Shown here piece by piece: positions 6,128-7,836 of a DNA stretch of 7,836 nucleotides. Positions within the stretch are counted from its first letter, which is position 1; each line of letters starts with the position of its first letter. Below the pieces are notes generated by a model that had not been told where the DNA came from, did not search any database, and saw only the letters and a program-made list of their open reading frames with translations. A program made the position numbers and the translations under genes. Origin of the DNA: an uncultured Bacilli bacterium (GTDB lineage Bacteria > Bacillota_I > Bacilli_A > RF39 > UBA660); assembly GCA_944331725.1 (NCBI GenBank), contig CALVJE010000049.1, forward strand, positions 1 to 7,836, read 5' to 3'.

Positions 6128-7836
6128 ATGAAAACAAGATATGATTATGAAAGAGAAATTATTGATGAACTAAAACAAAATGAATATTTAACCATTCACG
6201 AATTACAAAAAAGAATAGAAATACCTTCATACCAAGAACGAAGTAATTTTCTAGAAGCTTTATATAATTTAGAATTAAGCGAAGGAGTATACAATGTAAG
6301 TAAAGGTACTTATACCTTATTTCCTAAAGATTTATACAAAGTTGACTATGTAATTCCAATTTCTAAAGGATTATATTTAAGAAGATCTAAAGTAATAATA
6401 GATGAAAATCTTAATAAAGGAAAAATAATTTTACCAGATGATATAGTTATTGTAACTAATGAAGAAAATCCTAAGATAGTTAAAACCATAGGAAGAAATA
6501 TGTTTTTCTTTAAAGATTATCTTTTAAAGGAATTAGAACAAAAGAATTTAACATATAAACATATTAAACACCTTGCCATAGCAAGGAATCATCAAAAAAT
6601 AATTGAATTAAAAGATTTATTACATAATCTTGAGAAAACTGGTAAAATCTACTATCAAAATAAAGCTTTTGAAAAATGGCCAGATAATCTAGCTCTAACA
6701 AAATTAGAAACAGATGATAATAATAAATTATATTTTGAATTAGATGGTAAAAGATACTACAAAGAAGGAGAAGAACTTAATAATGCTCTTGATGGAGATA
6801 TTATCGTTGTATCAAGAAGAGGTAAACATATTATAAAAATTATTGAAAGGACAAAAGAAGAGTTAATACTAGAAGTTGTAGAAATTGATGGTGTAAAACA
6901 ATTAGAACCAATACTTCTACCAGGTAAAGGAAAAATAAAAGCTAGAATAAGTTCTAGTGATATGAAAGAACTTAATGTTGGTGATAGAATAAAAGCCAGA
7001 ATAACTCTAGATAAAACAGATGGAGTATATGAAGCAGATTATATAAGTACAATAGGAAACATTAAGGATAATGATATTGATATAATATCTATCGCTGCTA
7101 AACACGGATTCAATATTGAATTTAGTGAAGAAGCACTAAGGGAAGCAAGAAATATTCCCCAAACTGTAAATATAGATGACTACAAAGATAGATATGATTT
7201 TACTAAAAGATTTAAAACATTTACTATTGATTGTGATAACACAAAAGATATGGATGATGCAGTTAGTATAATGAAAGACGAAAATGGTAATTACATTTTA
7301 GCAGTACATATCGCTCACGTATCTCATTATGTTAAAAGAGGCAGTGCTCTTGATAAAGATGCTTATGAAAGAGCCTTATCAGCTTACCCCGCTAATTCTG
7401 TTATCCCAAACTTACCACAAGAATTATCAAATGGTATTTGTTCCTTAAACCCTAATGTCAAAAGACTAACAAAAACGTGTATTATGGAAGTATCTAAAAA
7501 TGGAGAACTACTAAACTATAGATTTGTAAATTCTATAATTGAATCTAAAAAGAAAATGTCTTATAGTGAAGTTAATAAAGTATTAGATGAAGGAATAGTA
7601 GACAACGAATACCTACCATTTTTAAATGATTTGACTACTTTTAAAGAACTATCAGATATTTTAACCCAAAAAAGAAAAAGTGAAGGTATGTTAACATTTA
7701 TGGAACACGAAAACACTTTCATTGAAGACAAAGATGGAAATATTATAAGTATAGAAGAAAGAAACAATGGTACAGCAGGTAAAATGATTGAAAATGCTAT
7801 GATTTTATATAATTACTGTGAATCTTTACATTTAAA
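6128..7836 (+). CDS. rnr: RNase R (3'-5' exoribonuclease), C-terminus beyond the window
   Basis: RNase R degrades structured RNA from the 3' end and, in bacteria studied, acts in rRNA quality control and, with SmpB/tmRNA, in removal of nonstop mRNA. 569 codons are visible without a stop. The RNB domain starts near residue 355. The motif FTIDCDNTKDMDDAVSI holds the four metal-binding aspartates D368, D374, D376 and D377; AVHIAHVSHYV and VIPNLPQELSNGICSLNP (425-442) follow. Upstream, a winged helix (about 125-185) and a cold-shock/OB region (NNALDGDIIVV near 222, then IIKIIERT) match the normal RNase R N-terminus. Residues 1-124 look like an additional winged helix (about 6-65) plus a short OB-like segment. 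The ATG at 6128 has GGAGG five bases upstream; a GTG at 6116 is in frame but overlaps that site. The S1 domain would lie outside the window. Expression is probably set by the upstream attenuator. Confidence 0.93.
   Translation, partial: MKTRYDYEREIIDELKQNEYLTIHELQKRIEIPSYQERSNFLEALYNLELSEGVYNVSKGTYTLFPKDLYKVDYVIPISKGLYLRRSKVIIDENLNKGKIILPDDIVIVTNEENPKIVKTIGRNMFFFKDYLLKELEQKNLTYKHIKHLAIARNHQKIIELKDLLHNLEKTGKIYYQNKAFEKWPDNLALTKLETDDNNKLYFELDGKRYYKEGEELNNALDGDIIVVSRRGKHIIKIIERTKEELILEVVEIDGVKQLEPILLPGKGKIKARISSSDMKELNVGDRIKARITLDKTDGVYEADYISTIGNIKDNDIDIISIAAKHGFNIEFSEEALREARNIPQTVNIDDYKDRYDFTKRFKTFTIDCDNTKDMDDAVSIMKDENGNYILAVHIAHVSHYVKRGSALDKDAYERALSAYPANSVIPNLPQELSNGICSLNPNVKRLTKTCIMEVSKNGELLNYRFVNSIIESKKKMSYSEVNKVLDEGIVDNEYLPFLNDLTTFKELSDILTQKRKSEGMLTFMEHENTFIEDKDGNIISIEERNNGTAGKMIENAMILYNYCESLHL

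Noticed and set aside
7561..7767. 68-codon minus-strand open frame
   Set aside because: It lies fully inside rnr on the other strand and encodes a Ser/Leu/Phe-rich product without a ribosome binding site.
1..7836. Mycoplasma-type code (TGA as Trp)
   Set aside because: All Trp codons seen are TGG and none of the genes contains an in-frame TGA, although no gene here happens to end in TGA either.

Overview
The window is a very AT-rich piece of chromosome. Its CdaA/CdaR (YbbR) pair, Shine-Dalgarno sites of the AGGAGG type, a lipoprotein signal and T-tailed terminators point to a Bacillota member, probably class Bacilli near the uncultured gut lineages (Erysipelotrichales or RF39-like). That placement is inference. 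Trp is encoded only by TGG and no frame contains an in-frame TGA, so the standard bacterial code fits. There is no sign of phage, insertion sequence or CRISPR.

Layout. Bases 1-460: a short lipoprotein gene on the minus strand that looks like a truncated LolA/GerS-type protein, divergent from a small DUF378 membrane protein on the plus strand. Bases 660-3373: a minus-strand operon of an unrecognised single-pass membrane protein, cdaA (diadenylate cyclase) and cdaR/ybbR (its membrane regulator). It ends in a hairpin shared with the convergent DUF378 gene. The glmM gene that usually follows cdaR is not here. Bases 3494-3569: tRNA-Thr(CGU) on the minus strand, upstream of the cda operon with no clear terminator between. 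Bases 3619-5949: a MacB-like ABC transporter with ATPase and FtsX-type permease in one chain. Bases 6013-7836: RNase R (rnr) on the plus strand, cut off by the window end. No stretch longer than 300 bases lacks a gene.

The most interesting element is the rnr leader. A TATAAT box is followed by a strong Shine-Dalgarno site, a 15-codon ORF (MVREIYISLIPLWQY) and a hairpin with seven Ts. The last codons and stop of the ORF lie inside the hairpin, and rnr starts 12 bases after the T tract. The leader's own Shine-Dalgarno can pair with codons 9-12 of the leader. This is the architecture of ribosome-dependent transcription attenuation: a ribosome held on the leader would block the terminator and switch on an exonuclease known to act on stalled-ribosome mRNAs. 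I do not recall such a control being described for rnr.

RNase R itself seems to carry an extra N-terminal winged-helix plus OB-like module (about 115 residues), which puts the catalytic aspartates near residue 368 rather than about 260-280.
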